The notes: generated by a model not told the origin, from the sequence alone. DNA of 64,000 nt from Polaribacter cellanae (GCF_017569185.1 NZ_CP071869.1:434001-498000); one strand, 5' to 3'. Numbered from the stretch's first letter, positions 25,882 to 35,189 are shown. Made by a program: numbers and translations.

Positions 25882-26186
25882 CTTAAATTTATTGTAATAC
25901 TTTTATTTACAAATGGTTACTAAATTGTATTCAGCCTTAAAAAAAATAAAAAGTTAGTCTGTTTTTTAGGAAGATAAAATATTTGATATTTGCTAAACTT
26001 GTTTGTTTACTTTGTTGCTAACTTGAAGATTTAATTGTTTTTATAAGGATTTGAAATAGTTTTCTTAAATAATTCGACAATATTTAGCACTAAATAATAT
26101 GGTAAGTTTTGATTCATTTTAGGATAATTTAGCGAAGTTATATTTTTTTTAAAAGTTTAGAAACAAACAAAACTATTTTCAGAGTT
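25882..26186. other. Intergenic region, no gene seen
   Basis: About 300 bases between the FAD oxidoreductase terminator and the convergent hydrolase. Stops occur in all frames. A GATATTTGC word near 25984-25993 resembles a -7 element, but nothing downstream is coding. No repeat family seen elsewhere in the window is present. Confidence 0.5.
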
Positions 26187-27062
26187 TTATTCCAAAACCA
26201 GCTTACTCCATTCATTAGGTTTTTCTAACATTGGAAAATGACCGCAATTCTCAATCCAAAATAATTTATTATTTGATATTTCTTTAGCTAACAAATTGGC
26301 AATTGTAGCAACTGCAACTGGATCGTTTTTTGCCCAAATAATTTTTGTAGGAATTTGTGTTTCTTTTAAAGCACCAATCCATCTGTGCCAAAAATAATAA
26401 CGTTCGTTAATATAATTAGACAATAAGTGAATTACTTTTCGTCCATTATTTTGTTTTAACTGAAACCACATTTCTTTTAACTCTTCTTCTGTAACTTTTG
26501 TTTTATCAAAATATACATTTCTCAAATTCTTTTTAAAAATAGTATAACTGGTTAATTTAGCAACCCATTTCCCTGTAATTTTACTTTTCAATAATTTTTG
26601 TATTGTTCTTAATTGAGACAACTCTATGTGTATAGAACCATTGCAGATAATTAGTTTATTTATCTGTAAATCAATCTGTTGTTTGTTGTGTCTTGCTAAA
26701 ATTTCTGTGGCAATACTAGTTCCATAATCATGTGCTAATAAAGTAATTTTTGTAACATTTAATTGTTTCCAAAGTTGTAGTGCAAAATCTGCTTGTTCAA
26801 TTAAAGAATAGGAGTAATCTAAAGGTTTATTAGAAAAACCAAAACCTAAATGATCGTGAATAATTACGCGATATTTTTTAATTAATACAGGTAAAACCTT
26901 GTAATAATCGTAAGAAGAAGTTGGGTAGCCATGAAGAATTACTAAAGTTTCTTTTAGAGGCTTCTCGGTTAAACTCGAAACGAGACCAGTGTCAATTACA
27001 AAAAGTTTTCTTCCAAAAACGTTAATACTTTTTCCTTTATTTTTCCAAGAATTAGAAGTCAT
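26187..27062 (-). CDS. Alpha/beta hydrolase with Asp nucleophile (epoxide hydrolase/MEST-like)
   Basis: A 291-residue cytosolic hydrolase. Oxyanion motif LHGYPTSSYDYY (about 47-58), then HDHLGFGFSNKP, and a nucleophile elbow LLAHDYGTS in which the position normally Ser is Asp. This is the arrangement of epoxide hydrolases, haloalkane dehalogenases and the MEST group. The second acid is in WAKNDPVAV and the catalytic His in NCGHFPMLEKP. The lid domain is helical. Epoxide hydrolase versus dehalogenase cannot be decided; the MEST-like pattern favours the former broad class. Confidence 0.82.
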   Translation of the reverse strand: MTSNSWKNKGKSINVFGRKLFVIDTGLVSSLTEKPLKETLVILHGYPTSSYDYYKVLPVLIKKYRVIIHDHLGFGFSNKPLDYSYSLIEQADFALQLWKQLNVTKITLLAHDYGTSIATEILARHNKQQIDLQINKLIICNGSIHIELSQLRTIQKLLKSKITGKWVAKLTSYTIFKKNLRNVYFDKTKVTEEELKEMWFQLKQNNGRKVIHLLSNYINERYYFWHRWIGALKETQIPTKIIWAKNDPVAVATIANLLAKEISNNKLFWIENCGHFPMLEKPNEWSKLVLE

Positions 27063-27137
27063 ATTGTTTATAAATTTCTAATGCCAATGTAGTGAATTTT
27101 ACGTAGTTTTGGTCTGTAGAAAATCATTAAGAATATC

Positions 27138-27180
27138 AATTCGAGTGATTCCTATTTTTCATCGAAATTATATCGAGAAC
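27138..27180. repeat. Palindromic intergenic repeat (TTCGAGTG ... TCGAGAAC)
   Basis: ATTCGAGTG, a short stem-loop with a central AT-rich part, and ATCGAGAACA form an imperfect dyad. The same outer word (CGAGAAC) occurs in the palindromic insertion in hisA (44718-44774), which suggests one dispersed family with intergenic and intragenic copies. Confidence 0.45.
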
Positions 27181-27241
27181 ACTTTATGGTAAGATTTCTC
27201 TAATTCAATTTTCTTAATTTTAATCGAAAAAAATATTAGAA

Positions 27242-29689
27242 GTGACACAGCATTTCATAAACGTTATATTACCAATTCCAATTCAGAAAACCTTTACGTA
27301 TTCTGTAACAGAAGAAGAAGCAAATTTCTTGCAAAAAGGTATGCGTGTGGCTGTTTCCTTTGGCACAACGAAAATGTATACAGCATTGGTTTTCGAGGTT
27401 CACACAACAGTACCCACTTTATATGAGGCGAAAGAAATTAACCAAATTTTAGATGAAAAACCTTTGGTAAATGAGCAACAACTAAAACATTGGAGCTGGA
27501 TTGCCAATTACTATATGTGTTCTTTGGGAGATGTGTATAGAGCCTCTTTACCTTCTGCTTTTTTGTTAGAAAGCGAAACTATTGTGTATAAAAACGAAGC
27601 TTTTACAGATGAAACTGTTTTAGAAGATGACGAATTTTTAATTTTTGAAGCATTGCAACATCAATCGCAATTAACCATACATCAAGTTGCAGATATTTTA
27701 GGTAAGAAAAAAGTAATGCCAACTGTAAATGAACTGATTAAAAAATCGGCAATTTATATTAAAGAAGAAATTTACGAACAATACAAACCAAAATTGGTAA
27801 AATATGTTCGTTTGCATACAGATTATAATTCAGACGCTTCTTTAAATACACTTTTAGAAGAACTTTCAAGAGCAAAAAAGCAACGAGAAGCAGTGTTGAC
27901 TTTCTTTCAACTTTCAACAACTAAAAAACCAATAAAAGCAAAAGATTTAGAAGAAAAGGCAAATGTTTCTTCATCTATTTTAAAATCGTTGGTTGATAAA
28001 AATATCTTAGAATTTTATCACATTCAAACAGATAGGATTAGTTTTAAAGGAGATACCAACGATTTAAAGCAACTAAATGAATTTCAGCAAATTGCTTTAA
28101 AAGAAATTAAAAAGACGTTTAAAGAAAAAGACGTAACACTTTTTCACGGAATTACAAGTTCTGGAAAAACCGAAGTTTATACAAAATTAATGCAAGAGGT
28201 TTTGGACGCTGGAAAACAAGTTTTGTTTTTATTACCAGAAATTGCATTAACCACACAAATAATTACACGTTTACAGGTTTATTTTGGAAATCAAATTTCT
28301 GTATTTCACTCGAAATATTCTATGAACGAAAGAGTAGAAGTATGGAATAATGTGTTGGAAAATAAATCGAAAGCCCAAATAATTTTAGGCGCTCGTTCTT
28401 CTATATTTTTGCCTTTTTCTAATTTAGGTTTAATTGTGGTAGACGAAGAACACGAAACTTCTTACAAACAATTCGAGCCTTCTCCAAGATACAATGCACG
28501 AGATGCTGCGATTGTTTTATCGAAAATTCATAAAGCAAAAATTTTGTTAGGTTCTGCAACTCCGTCTTTGGAAAGCTATTTTAATGCAGAACAAAAAAAG
28601 TATGGTTTTGTGAAGTTAAATAGACGTTTTGGAAATGTGCAATTGCCAAAAATAGAACTGATTGATGTTAAAGAAAAACATCGAAAAAAGGAAATGAAAG
28701 GTCATTTTTCGGATAGAATGCTCAAATTAATTCAGGAAGCTTTAAACGAAAAAGAACAAATAATTTTATTTCAGAATAGAAGAGGGTTTTCGCCAGTTGT
28801 TGAGTGTAAAACATGTGGAATTTCACCTCAATGCCCAAATTGCGATGTTTCTTTAACGTTTCATAAATTCCGACACGAATTGCGTTGCCATTATTGCAAT
28901 TACCAACGTGCAATGCCAAATTCTTGTGGCTCTTGTGGAAGCAATACGTTAGATACCAAAGGTTTTGGAACCGAACAAATAGAGTTAGAATTAAAAGAGT
29001 TATTTCCCGATTTTAAAATTGGAAGAATGGATTTAGATACGACTCGTGGAAAATTCGGCTATCAAAAAATAATTGGTGCTTTTGAAGCTAGAGAAATAGA
29101 TATTTTAGTGGGCACACAAATGTTATCTAAGGGATTAGATTTCGATAATGTTACTTTGGTGGGAATTTTAAATGCAGATTCTGTGTTGAATTTTCCTGAT
29201 TTTAGAGCACACGAAAGAGCGTATCAATTAATGGTGCAAGTTTCTGGAAGAGCAGGAAGAAGTAAAAAGCAAGGAAATGTAGCCATACAAACCTACAATC
29301 CTTATCATCAAATATTACAACAAGTTTCTACGACAAATTATACAGCAATGTATAAAGAACAGTTGCAAGAACGTTGGCAATATAAATATCCACCTTATTA
29401 TAGGTTGATAAAAATAACACTAAAACATAGAGATTACAACAAAGTAGATACAGGAATCAATTGGTTATTTAAAGCATTATATCATTCTTTTGGAGAAAAT
29501 GTTTTAGGCCCAACTGCGCCTGCTGTTGCTAGAATTCGGAATCAATATATTAAGAATTTAGTGATTAAAATTCCACCAAAACAGAATTTAGCAAATACAA
29601 AAGCACAAGTTACCAAGATTAAAAATACGTTTGAGGCAGTTAAAGACTTTAGACCTATTCGTTTTATTTTGGATGTGGATGCGTATTAG
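27242..29689 (+). CDS. priA: Primosomal protein N' (replication restart helicase PriA)
   Basis: An 815-residue helicase that reloads the replisome at stalled forks. The N-terminal DNA-binding domain starts INVILPIPIQKTFTYSV. Walker A is HGITSSGKTEVYTKL (about 302-316), Walker B VVDEEHETSYKQFEPSP, motif III LGSATPSLESY, and the zinc-binding region (about 520-565) has C-x2-C...C-x2-C with CKTCGISPQCPNCD and CHYCNY...CGSCGS. QVSGRAGRSKKQG is motif VI. Start is GTG at 27242; the PIPIQKTFTY context fits the family start. Stands alone. Confidence 0.96.
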   Translation: MTQHFINVILPIPIQKTFTYSVTEEEANFLQKGMRVAVSFGTTKMYTALVFEVHTTVPTLYEAKEINQILDEKPLVNEQQLKHWSWIANYYMCSLGDVYRASLPSAFLLESETIVYKNEAFTDETVLEDDEFLIFEALQHQSQLTIHQVADILGKKKVMPTVNELIKKSAIYIKEEIYEQYKPKLVKYVRLHTDYNSDASLNTLLEELSRAKKQREAVLTFFQLSTTKKPIKAKDLEEKANVSSSILKSLVDKNILEFYHIQTDRISFKGDTNDLKQLNEFQQIALKEIKKTFKEKDVTLFHGITSSGKTEVYTKLMQEVLDAGKQVLFLLPEIALTTQIITRLQVYFGNQISVFHSKYSMNERVEVWNNVLENKSKAQIILGARSSIFLPFSNLGLIVVDEEHETSYKQFEPSPRYNARDAAIVLSKIHKAKILLGSATPSLESYFNAEQKKYGFVKLNRRFGNVQLPKIELIDVKEKHRKKEMKGHFSDRMLKLIQEALNEKEQIILFQNRRGFSPVVECKTCGISPQCPNCDVSLTFHKFRHELRCHYCNYQRAMPNSCGSCGSNTLDTKGFGTEQIELELKELFPDFKIGRMDLDTTRGKFGYQKIIGAFEAREIDILVGTQMLSKGLDFDNVTLVGILNADSVLNFPDFRAHERAYQLMVQVSGRAGRSKKQGNVAIQTYNPYHQILQQVSTTNYTAMYKEQLQERWQYKYPPYYRLIKITLKHRDYNKVDTGINWLFKALYHSFGENVLGPTAPAVARIRNQYIKNLVIKIPPKQNLANTKAQVTKIKNTFEAVKDFRPIRFILDVDAY

Positions 29690-29874
29690 GTTTGTTGTTG
29701 GTTTCTAGTTGATAGTTTCTTTATTGTTTTACTTTATTGAAAACTATTAACTTAATTTAGGCTTATTCATTAAAAATTATTGTCTTACAACATTTTCCAT
29801 TTACTATAGAAACCATCAACCATCAACCAATTTTTTTTTTATCTAAGCAACCTTTTTAAAACTTGTGTAGTCTA
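29690..29874. repeat. GTTGGTT/AACCAAC-type intergenic dyad after priA
   Basis: The segment opens with GTTTGTTGTTGGTTTCTAG and closes with AACCATCAACCATCAACCAA before a long T-run (29831-29840), so the two ends can pair over some 140 bases. The same design is found between hisA and hisF and between hisF and hisIE. It may act as a transcription end or RNA stabiliser. Confidence 0.5.
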
Positions 29875-29882
29875 TATATTTG
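29875..29882 (+). promoter_or_regulatory. -7 element of the sigma factor operon
   Basis: TATATTTG is a full match to TAnnTTTG. It lies inside the longest open frame, which places the real start of the sigma factor at TTG 29911 and not at the TTG at 29863. Confidence 0.55.
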
Positions 29883-29910
29883 TAAGGCAATAAAATCGCA
29901 ACCAAGAGGC

Positions 29911-30468
29911 TTGAAAATTATTAAACTTCATAACGAAAAGTCGCTTATTAAAAAAGCGACAAATAACAATAGAGAAGCGCAAAAACAATTGTTTGAGCAG
30001 CATTCGCCTAAAATGTTGGGAGTTTGCAGGCAGTATGTAAAAGATTTGCATCATGCAGAAGATTTACTATTACAAGGTTTTTTAAAGGTTTTTACCAACT
30101 TACACAAGTTTAAACACGAAGGTAGTTTCGAAGGTTGGATTCGCAGAATAATGGTAAATACCTGTATTTCTTACCTCCGTAAAAAAAATGTAGTCGATGT
30201 ATTTGACGAAGAGTATGTTTTTAATGATGCAGCCACACAAAGTTTAGAAAACACTTCTGTAGAAGACATTCAAAAACTAATAGATACCTTGCCAGAAGGT
30301 TACAAAATGGTGTTTAATTTATACGCCATAGAAGGGTATAAACATCAGGAAATTGCTGCCAAATTAGGCATTTCTGAAAGTACATCGAAATCGCAATTAT
30401 TTAAAGCACGTAAATTATTGCAACAGAATTATATAATAATGAATAAAACAATTCATGAAAACAAATAA
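29911..30468 (+). CDS. ECF-type RNA polymerase sigma factor
   Basis: A 185-residue sigma-70 family protein of the ECF group. Region 2 reads DLHHAEDLLLQGFLKVFTNLHKF and EGSFEGWIRRIMVNTCISYLRK, where DLLQ replaces the more usual D-x2-Q-D-x-F. Region 4 has LPEGYKMVFNLYAIEGYKHQEIAAKL and STSKSQLFKARKLL. Start TTG at 29911 (LKIIKLHNEKSLIKKA) is chosen because a -7 box lies at 29875-29882. It overlaps the next gene by 14 bases; the two following genes probably encode its regulator and an outer-membrane target or sensor. Confidence 0.88.
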   Translation: MKIIKLHNEKSLIKKATNNNREAQKQLFEQHSPKMLGVCRQYVKDLHHAEDLLLQGFLKVFTNLHKFKHEGSFEGWIRRIMVNTCISYLRKKNVVDVFDEEYVFNDAATQSLENTSVEDIQKLIDTLPEGYKMVFNLYAIEGYKHQEIAAKLGISESTSKSQLFKARKLLQQNYIIMNKTIHENK

Positions 30469-31303
30469 GTTATACAACAACGTAAAAAAGAAGCTCGAGA
30501 ACAGAACGATACAACCATCAATTTCTGCTTGGGAACGTTTATCTACACAATTAGATGAGCAACCAAAGCAAAAAAAGAAAGACAGTTTTTTTTATATTGG
30601 TTATGCAGCAAGCATTTTGGCATTAATTTCTATAGGTATTTATCTTTTTTCTAAGGATGATGAAATGGTAACTCCAAAACAAATTATTGTAGAAGAAAGT
30701 ATCGATACAACTTCAATAAAAAATAAAATTGATGAACTATTTAATGAAGTTCCCGCAGAAAAAGTAATTGTTGAAAAGGATAAAATAGAGGAGGAGTCAG
30801 TAAAAAAAGAGATTTCTAAAGATAATGCGATTGCGAAAAATGTGAAGCAACCTGAAAATAAAAAAGAAAAAAATATTTTAGATAATAGAAAATCATCATC
30901 AAAAAAACTTCAAAATAATTCATCAATAATTGCAAAAGTTGAAGAAAATAGTAATATAATTTCAAATTCTGATGTTCCAGAAATAAATGCAAATTCATCA
31001 AAAACAAATTCAAAAACCACAAACAGTCGCATTAAAGTAAGTAGCGAAGATTTGTTATATGCAGTCACACATTCCGAAAGCGAAGTAAAAAGATATTATG
31101 CGAAATATAATGTAACCAAGGAAGATGTTTTAAAAACGATTAAAAGTGAGCTCAAAAAATCGAATTTAAAAGTAAATCCAGAAACCATTTTAGCAGAAGT
31201 AGAACGTAATATTGGCGAGGATACTTTTCAGAATAACTTTTTAAATACTTTAAAGAATAAAATAGCAAATATCGCGATTGCAATTGCAAATAGAAATAAT
31301 TAA
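30455..31303 (+). CDS. Membrane protein, putative anti-sigma-like partner
   Basis: A 282-residue single-pass protein. The N-terminal cytosolic part (about 1-45) contains IQPSISAWERLSTQLDEQPKQKKK, a pattern common in genes after flavobacterial ECF factors. One membrane helix (about 46-64) follows, then a long Lys/Glu/Asn-rich linker and a conserved-looking C-terminal helical part (residues 190-282). It has no recognised anti-sigma zinc motif (H-x3-C-x2-C), so regulation of the sigma factor is inferred from position and topology. Translation is coupled to it by a 14-base overlap. Confidence 0.65.
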   Translation: MKTNKLYNNVKKKLENRTIQPSISAWERLSTQLDEQPKQKKKDSFFYIGYAASILALISIGIYLFSKDDEMVTPKQIIVEESIDTTSIKNKIDELFNEVPAEKVIVEKDKIEEESVKKEISKDNAIAKNVKQPENKKEKNILDNRKSSSKKLQNNSSIIAKVEENSNIISNSDVPEINANSSKTNSKTTNSRIKVSSEDLLYAVTHSESEVKRYYAKYNVTKEDVLKTIKSELKKSNLKVNPETILAEVERNIGEDTFQNNFLNTLKNKIANIAIAIANRNN

Positions 31304-31327
31304 AAAAAAATTAAAACATAAAATATC

Positions 31328-32428
31328 ATGAAAAGAATACTACTAATAATAATGGTGTTGTTTACAACAACAATCGCCACAGCACAAACAAAAACATTCG
31401 AGAAAGAAGTTCTAAAAATTTCTAAAAGAATCGATTTGATTACAAAGACACAAAAAGATTCTTTAAAAATGAAGGTAATAGAAATTGATAAAAAGTTAAA
31501 AAAAGGAGAAATTACAAAGTCTACAGCAGATACTTTAAAAAAGGAAATTGCCAGCTATCATGCCAAACAAATAGAACAAAAAGTTGGCGAACAAGAAAGA
31601 TTACTACAATTATTGGTGCAAGACAAAACAAACGGAAAAATTGTAAGTGCTTCAGAAAACGATCTTTCAGAAGACGAAGTAAATACATTTACCATTGGAA
31701 GCAAAGTATTTCGTTTTACAGTTAATGAAGATGAAACCAGAGAGAAAAAAAGAAAAAAAAGAAAGAGAAACAGAGGTTTAAGTAATAAAACCACTAGTCA
31801 ATTTGTTTTTGCAATGGGAGTAAATAATGTGTTAGCAAATAATAAAATATCTTCTTTAAATAATTCTGAATACAAATTTTGGCAATCGCATTTTTATGAA
31901 TTGGGTTTTACTTGGAAAACACGTTTAACGAAAAGACCATCTCAATTATACTTTAAATATGGAGTTTCCTTTTTGTGGAATAATTTACGATTAAAAAATA
32001 ATCAATACCATATTAAAAATGGAGATGTTACCGAAATTAAAACCTTTCCAGAAAATTTATTAGAAAGTAGATTACGACATGTTCAAATGAATTTTCCAAT
32101 GCATATTGAGTGGGATTTATCAAAAAACAAAAAATATAAAGATGGTTATGTTCACGACAGAACAAACAGATCTGTACGTTTGGGAGTTGGAGGTTTCGTA
32201 GGTTTTAAATTAGGAACCAGACAATATTTAGAATATAAAGATAATAGTGGAGTAGAAAAAACCCAAGTAGCATACGATAATTTTAATATGAACACCGTTA
32301 ATTATGGTTTAAGTGCATTTTTAGGCTATAAATCTACCAGTTTTTATGTGAAATACGATTTAAATCCGTTATTTAAAGACACAGAAACAAGAAATATTTC
32401 TATGGGAATTCGTTTAGATTTAAATTAA
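31328..32428 (+). CDS. Outer-membrane beta-barrel protein (PorT-like)
   Basis: A 366-residue exported protein with a signal peptide (IIMVLFTTTIATAQ). A charged coiled coil occupies about 25-95, then a strongly basic stretch REKKRKKRKRNRG near 137-149, and from about 155 onwards alternating beta strands ending GIRLDLN, the closing strand type of outer-membrane barrels. It follows the sigma and anti-sigma-like genes after 24 bases and so belongs to the same operon. I do not recognise a specific function; it could be the surface element whose state the sigma system follows. Confidence 0.68.
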   Translation: MKRILLIIMVLFTTTIATAQTKTFEKEVLKISKRIDLITKTQKDSLKMKVIEIDKKLKKGEITKSTADTLKKEIASYHAKQIEQKVGEQERLLQLLVQDKTNGKIVSASENDLSEDEVNTFTIGSKVFRFTVNEDETREKKRKKRKRNRGLSNKTTSQFVFAMGVNNVLANNKISSLNNSEYKFWQSHFYELGFTWKTRLTKRPSQLYFKYGVSFLWNNLRLKNNQYHIKNGDVTEIKTFPENLLESRLRHVQMNFPMHIEWDLSKNKKYKDGYVHDRTNRSVRLGVGGFVGFKLGTRQYLEYKDNSGVEKTQVAYDNFNMNTVNYGLSAFLGYKSTSFYVKYDLNPLFKDTETRNISMGIRLDLN

Positions 32429-32441
32429 ACGAATTACTTTT

Positions 32442-32472
32442 AAAAACCAATATTTTAGACGTTGGTTTTTTT
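32442..32472. terminator. Bidirectional terminator between sigma operon and desaturase
   Basis: AAAAACCAA (32442-32450) pairs with TTGGTTTTT (32462-32470), flanked by A and T runs, so it can stop transcription from both sides. It overlaps the last codons of the minus-strand desaturase-like gene. Confidence 0.65.
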
Positions 32473-33354
32473 GTTGGCTTCCCATTTTTTTCTTAAGTCG
32501 TTAGATAATATACTGGAGCCATCGTGTTTCCAGCCAGGAGGTTTTAGTAAATATAAAAACCTGTTTTTAAGAGATATTTTTGGAGTAAAAAAATCTTTAA
32601 ACATAGCATACCATTCTATAAAGGCAATTTTTACAGGATTGTATGTATTAATATTGGCAACCAAACCATAAACAGGTTTTTCTACTTCTGGTTCAAAAGT
32701 TTTAAATAATCGATCCCAAATAATAAAAATTCCTGCATGGTTTCTGTCTAAATATTGTGGGTTGGTTGCATGATGCACTCTATGATGACTTGGTGTGTTA
32801 AAAACGGCTTCAAACCATTTGGGCATTTTGTTTATTAATTCTGTATGAATCCAATATTGGTAAATTAAACTAATAGACATTTGTACTAAAACCATTATTG
32901 GATGAAAACCTATTAAAATTAATGGAACCCAAAAAATAAAAGTATAAAAACTACCAGACCAAGTTTGCCTTAAAGCTGTACTTAAATTGTATTTTTTAGA
33001 AGAATGATGTACAACATGGCTTGCCCAAAAGAACCTACTTTCATGGCTAATTCTATGAAACCAATAATAACAGAAATCATCCGCAAATAAAAGAAGAATC
33101 CATGCCCACCAAGTAAAAGGAATTTCGAATAGATGATAAAAATTATAAATAAGATAAAAAAAGCTTAGCATAATGCCTTTTGTAAATAAACCAATAGCAA
33201 CATTTCCTAAACCCATTAAAATAGAGGTTCCAGAATCTCTAAACTCATAATCATCTAACTTTACTTTTACCGTTAAAATTACTTCAATAACAATAGTAAT
33301 TACAAAGAAAGGAATTGCATAATGAATTAAGTTGGGTATTTCAGGTACTTGCAT
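32455..33354 (-). CDS. Sterol desaturase/fatty acid hydroxylase family protein
   Basis: A 299-residue di-iron membrane oxygenase. Three histidine boxes are seen: FHRISHES, HVVHHSSKKYN and HHRVHHATNPQY, as required for the metal centre, between about four to five membrane segments. FWWAWILLLFADDF-type hydrophobic parts precede them. Family members hydroxylate or desaturate lipids (alkylglycerol monooxygenase group is the closest by pattern). The gene is isolated and convergent with the sigma operon, sharing a terminator with it. Substrate not known. Confidence 0.87.
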   Translation of the reverse strand: MQVPEIPNLIHYAIPFFVITIVIEVILTVKVKLDDYEFRDSGTSILMGLGNVAIGLFTKGIMLSFFYLIYNFYHLFEIPFTWWAWILLLFADDFCYYWFHRISHESRFFWASHVVHHSSKKYNLSTALRQTWSGSFYTFIFWVPLILIGFHPIMVLVQMSISLIYQYWIHTELINKMPKWFEAVFNTPSHHRVHHATNPQYLDRNHAGIFIIWDRLFKTFEPEVEKPVYGLVANINTYNPVKIAFIEWYAMFKDFFTPKISLKNRFLYLLKPPGWKHDGSSILSNDLRKKWEANKKTNV

Positions 33355-33434
33355 ATTCGTATTTTTTTTTGGTAAATTACAAAAATGAATAAATTATATT
33401 GAGCAAAATATACTTTTAAATATAAAAAAGTTAT

Positions 33435-33443
33435 TATATTTGC
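33435..33443 (+). promoter_or_regulatory. Promoter of the rpsF-rpsR-rplI operon
   Basis: TATATTTGC is a full -7 consensus, 31 bases before the rpsF ATG. The -33 position has only a T-rich word (33413-33416). The leader is AT-rich without an obvious hairpin. Confidence 0.6.
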
Positions 33444-33473
33444 ACCCTTAAAAATAAACAAAATATTTAATTT

Positions 33474-33815
33474 ATGAATCATTACGAAACTGTTTTCATT
33501 TTAAATCCCGTTTTATCTGATACTCAGATAAAGGAGACAGTACAAAAGTTCGAAGATTATTTAGTTTCCAAAGGAGCTGAAATAGTCGCTAAAGAAGATT
33601 GGGGCTTAAAGAAATTAGCGTATCCAATTCAAAAGAAAAAAAGTGGTTTTTATCACTTAATTGACTTTAAAATTGCAGGAGAAGAAATTGCTGCGTTTGA
33701 ATTAGAGTTTAGAAGAGACGATAGCGTTATGCGTTATTTAACTGTAAAGCTAGACAAACATGCAGAAGCTTGGGCAGAAAAAAGAAGAGAACGTGTTAAA
33801 TCTACTAAAAAATAA
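33474..33815 (+). CDS. rpsF: 30S ribosomal protein S6
   Basis: A 113-residue S6 with the conserved N-terminus HYETVFILNPVLSDTQI, KAEDWGLKKLAYPIQKKKSGFY (core WGLKKLAYPI) and the end RRDDSVMRYLTVKLDKHA. It binds 16S rRNA and S18 in the platform of the small subunit. First gene of a classical S6-S18-L9 operon; the gap to rpsR is 3 bases. Confidence 0.98.
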   Translation: MNHYETVFILNPVLSDTQIKETVQKFEDYLVSKGAEIVAKEDWGLKKLAYPIQKKKSGFYHLIDFKIAGEEIAAFELEFRRDDSVMRYLTVKLDKHAEAWAEKRRERVKSTKK

Positions 33816-33818
33816 GAA

Positions 33819-34115
33819 ATGGCATCCATAGAACAACAAGCAAAAGGTGGTAAATCTGCAGACGTTAGGTATTTAACGCCATTAGATATAGACACTAAAA
33901 AAGAAGCAAAATACTGTAGATTTAAGAAAAAAGGTATCAAGTATATCGATTATAAAGATGCAGACTTTTTAATGTATTTAGTAAACGAGCAAGGTAAAAT
34001 TTTACCAAGACGTTTAACAGGAACATCATTAAAATATCAACGTAAAGTAGCGCAGGCAATTAAAAGATGTCGTCATTTAGCGTTAATGCCTTATGTTGGA
34101 GATTTACTAAAATAA
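33819..34115 (+). CDS. rpsR: 30S ribosomal protein S18
   Basis: A 98-residue S18. The C-terminal three quarters has [36 protein letters not shown] (core PRRLTGTS) and [16 protein letters not shown], as in all Bacteroidota S18. The N-terminal extension is short and Gln/Ala rich. It pairs with S6 on the 16S rRNA central domain. Lies between rpsF and rplI with 3- and 14-base gaps. Confidence 0.98.
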   Translation: MASIEQQAKGGKSADVRYLTPLDIDTKKEAKYCRFKKKGIKYIDYKDADFLMYLVNEQGKILPRRLTGTSLKYQRKVAQAIKRCRHLALMPYVGDLLK

Positions 34116-34129
34116 TAAAGACGTAAGAC

Positions 34130-34576
34130 ATGGAATTGATATTAAGACAAGACGTAGAAAACTTAGGATTTAAAGACGATGTTGTAGACGTTAAAAACGG
34201 ATATGGTAGAAACTTTTTAATCCCAACTGGGCAAGCTGTTTTAGCTACTTCTTCTGCAAAGAAAGTTTTAGCAGAGAACTTAAAGCAAAGAGCTTATAAA
34301 GAATCTAAATTAATAGACGATGCTAACAAAATAGCAGAAGAAATTAAAGGATATGAAATTAAAATTACATCTAAAACTGGTTCAGGAGATAAATTATTTG
34401 GTTCTGTAAACAATATAGATTTAGCTGCAGCATTAGCAAAAGCAGGAACAGAAATTGATAAGAAATTTATTAAAGTTGTTGGTGGTTCTGTTAAAAGATT
34501 AGGTAAATACGAAGCTTCTGTAAGGTTACATAGAGCAGTAGTAGCAGATATTACTTTTGAAGTAGTTTCTGAATAA
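34130..34576 (+). CDS. rplI: 50S ribosomal protein L9
   Basis: A 148-residue L9. The N-terminal domain has LRQDVENLGFKDDVVDVKNGYGRNFLIP (core VKNGYGRNFLIP), followed by the long connecting helix and the C-terminal globular domain (LFGSVNNIDLAAAL, LHRAVVADITFEV). It binds 23S rRNA. Last gene of the operon; a strong terminator follows 25 bases after the stop. Confidence 0.98.
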   Translation: MELILRQDVENLGFKDDVVDVKNGYGRNFLIPTGQAVLATSSAKKVLAENLKQRAYKESKLIDDANKIAEEIKGYEIKITSKTGSGDKLFGSVNNIDLAAALAKAGTEIDKKFIKVVGGSVKRLGKYEASVRLHRAVVADITFEVVSE

Positions 34577-34593
34577 TTTACTTTAAATTTATT

Positions 34594-34628
34594 AAAAAAA
34601 GCTCGTTAGAAATAACGGGCTTTTTTTT
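34594..34628 (+). terminator. Terminator of the rpsF-rpsR-rplI operon
   Basis: GCTCGTTA (34601-34608), loop GAAA, TAACGGGC (34613-34620), then eight T. A run of seven A precedes it. The next gene starts soon after (34657), so it also separates the two units. Confidence 0.85.
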
Positions 34629-34656
34629 ACTTCCAGCTTCCAACTTCCAACTTAAA

Positions 34657-35124
34657 ATGAAATACAGACAACTCACCAAAGAACAATTCGAAAGTTTACA
34701 CGAAGAATTTGCACGTTTTTTAGCATCACAAAGTATCGATGCAAAAGAATGGAACCAAATTAAAGCAGAAAAACCTGCAGTGGCAGAAGAAGAAATGAAT
34801 ATTTTTTCTGATGTTGTTTGGGACGACGTTTTAACCAAAGTTAAATATGTAGAGCATTTTTCGAAAACTTCTGCAAACCTTTTTAAATGCGACGAAGAGG
34901 AAATACACAGAATCGCTATTAAAATAAATTGGAACATCAATTTATTGGAACAAAAAGGATTTGAGTGGCTAATGCAAAATCCTATGGATAATTCTGTGGA
35001 GATATTTAAAGGCTCAAAACCTTATAATAACGAGAGAAATACAGAAATTTTCGATTTAATAGAAAAAGGAAGTTCTATTTCGCAAGGAGAAATTTTCGAG
35101 TATTTTAATCAGTTGATTTCTTAA
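34657..35124 (+). CDS. DUF6495-like small protein
   Basis: A 155-residue cytosolic protein starting MKYRQLTKEQFESLHEEFA, with DAKEWNQIKAEKP, EEEMNIFSDVVWDDVLTKVKYVEHFS (core FSDVVWDDVL) and a C-terminal ISQGEIFEYFNQLI. I recall this as a conserved family in Flavobacteriia (DUF6495) without a known role; the number is from memory. It lies just downstream of the rplI terminator and may be read through at a low level. The region between is (CTTCCAA)-like. Confidence 0.6.
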   Translation: MKYRQLTKEQFESLHEEFARFLASQSIDAKEWNQIKAEKPAVAEEEMNIFSDVVWDDVLTKVKYVEHFSKTSANLFKCDEEEIHRIAIKINWNINLLEQKGFEWLMQNPMDNSVEIFKGSKPYNNERNTEIFDLIEKGSSISQGEIFEYFNQLIS

Positions 35125-35128
35125 TTCT

Positions 35129-35155
35129 CCTGCAAGGTTTTAAAGACTTTGTAGG
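35129..35155. repeat. CCTGCAAGG-type intergenic palindrome, copy 1
   Basis: CCTGCAAGGTTTTAAAGACTTTGTAGG (core arms CCTGCAAGG and CTTTGTAGG) is an imperfect dyad. A close relative is at 39360-39386 and a partial one near 50651. Dispersed element. Confidence 0.55.
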
Positions 35156-35189
35156 TATAAATTCTGATGTTTTTTTTGGAGCTATTCCT

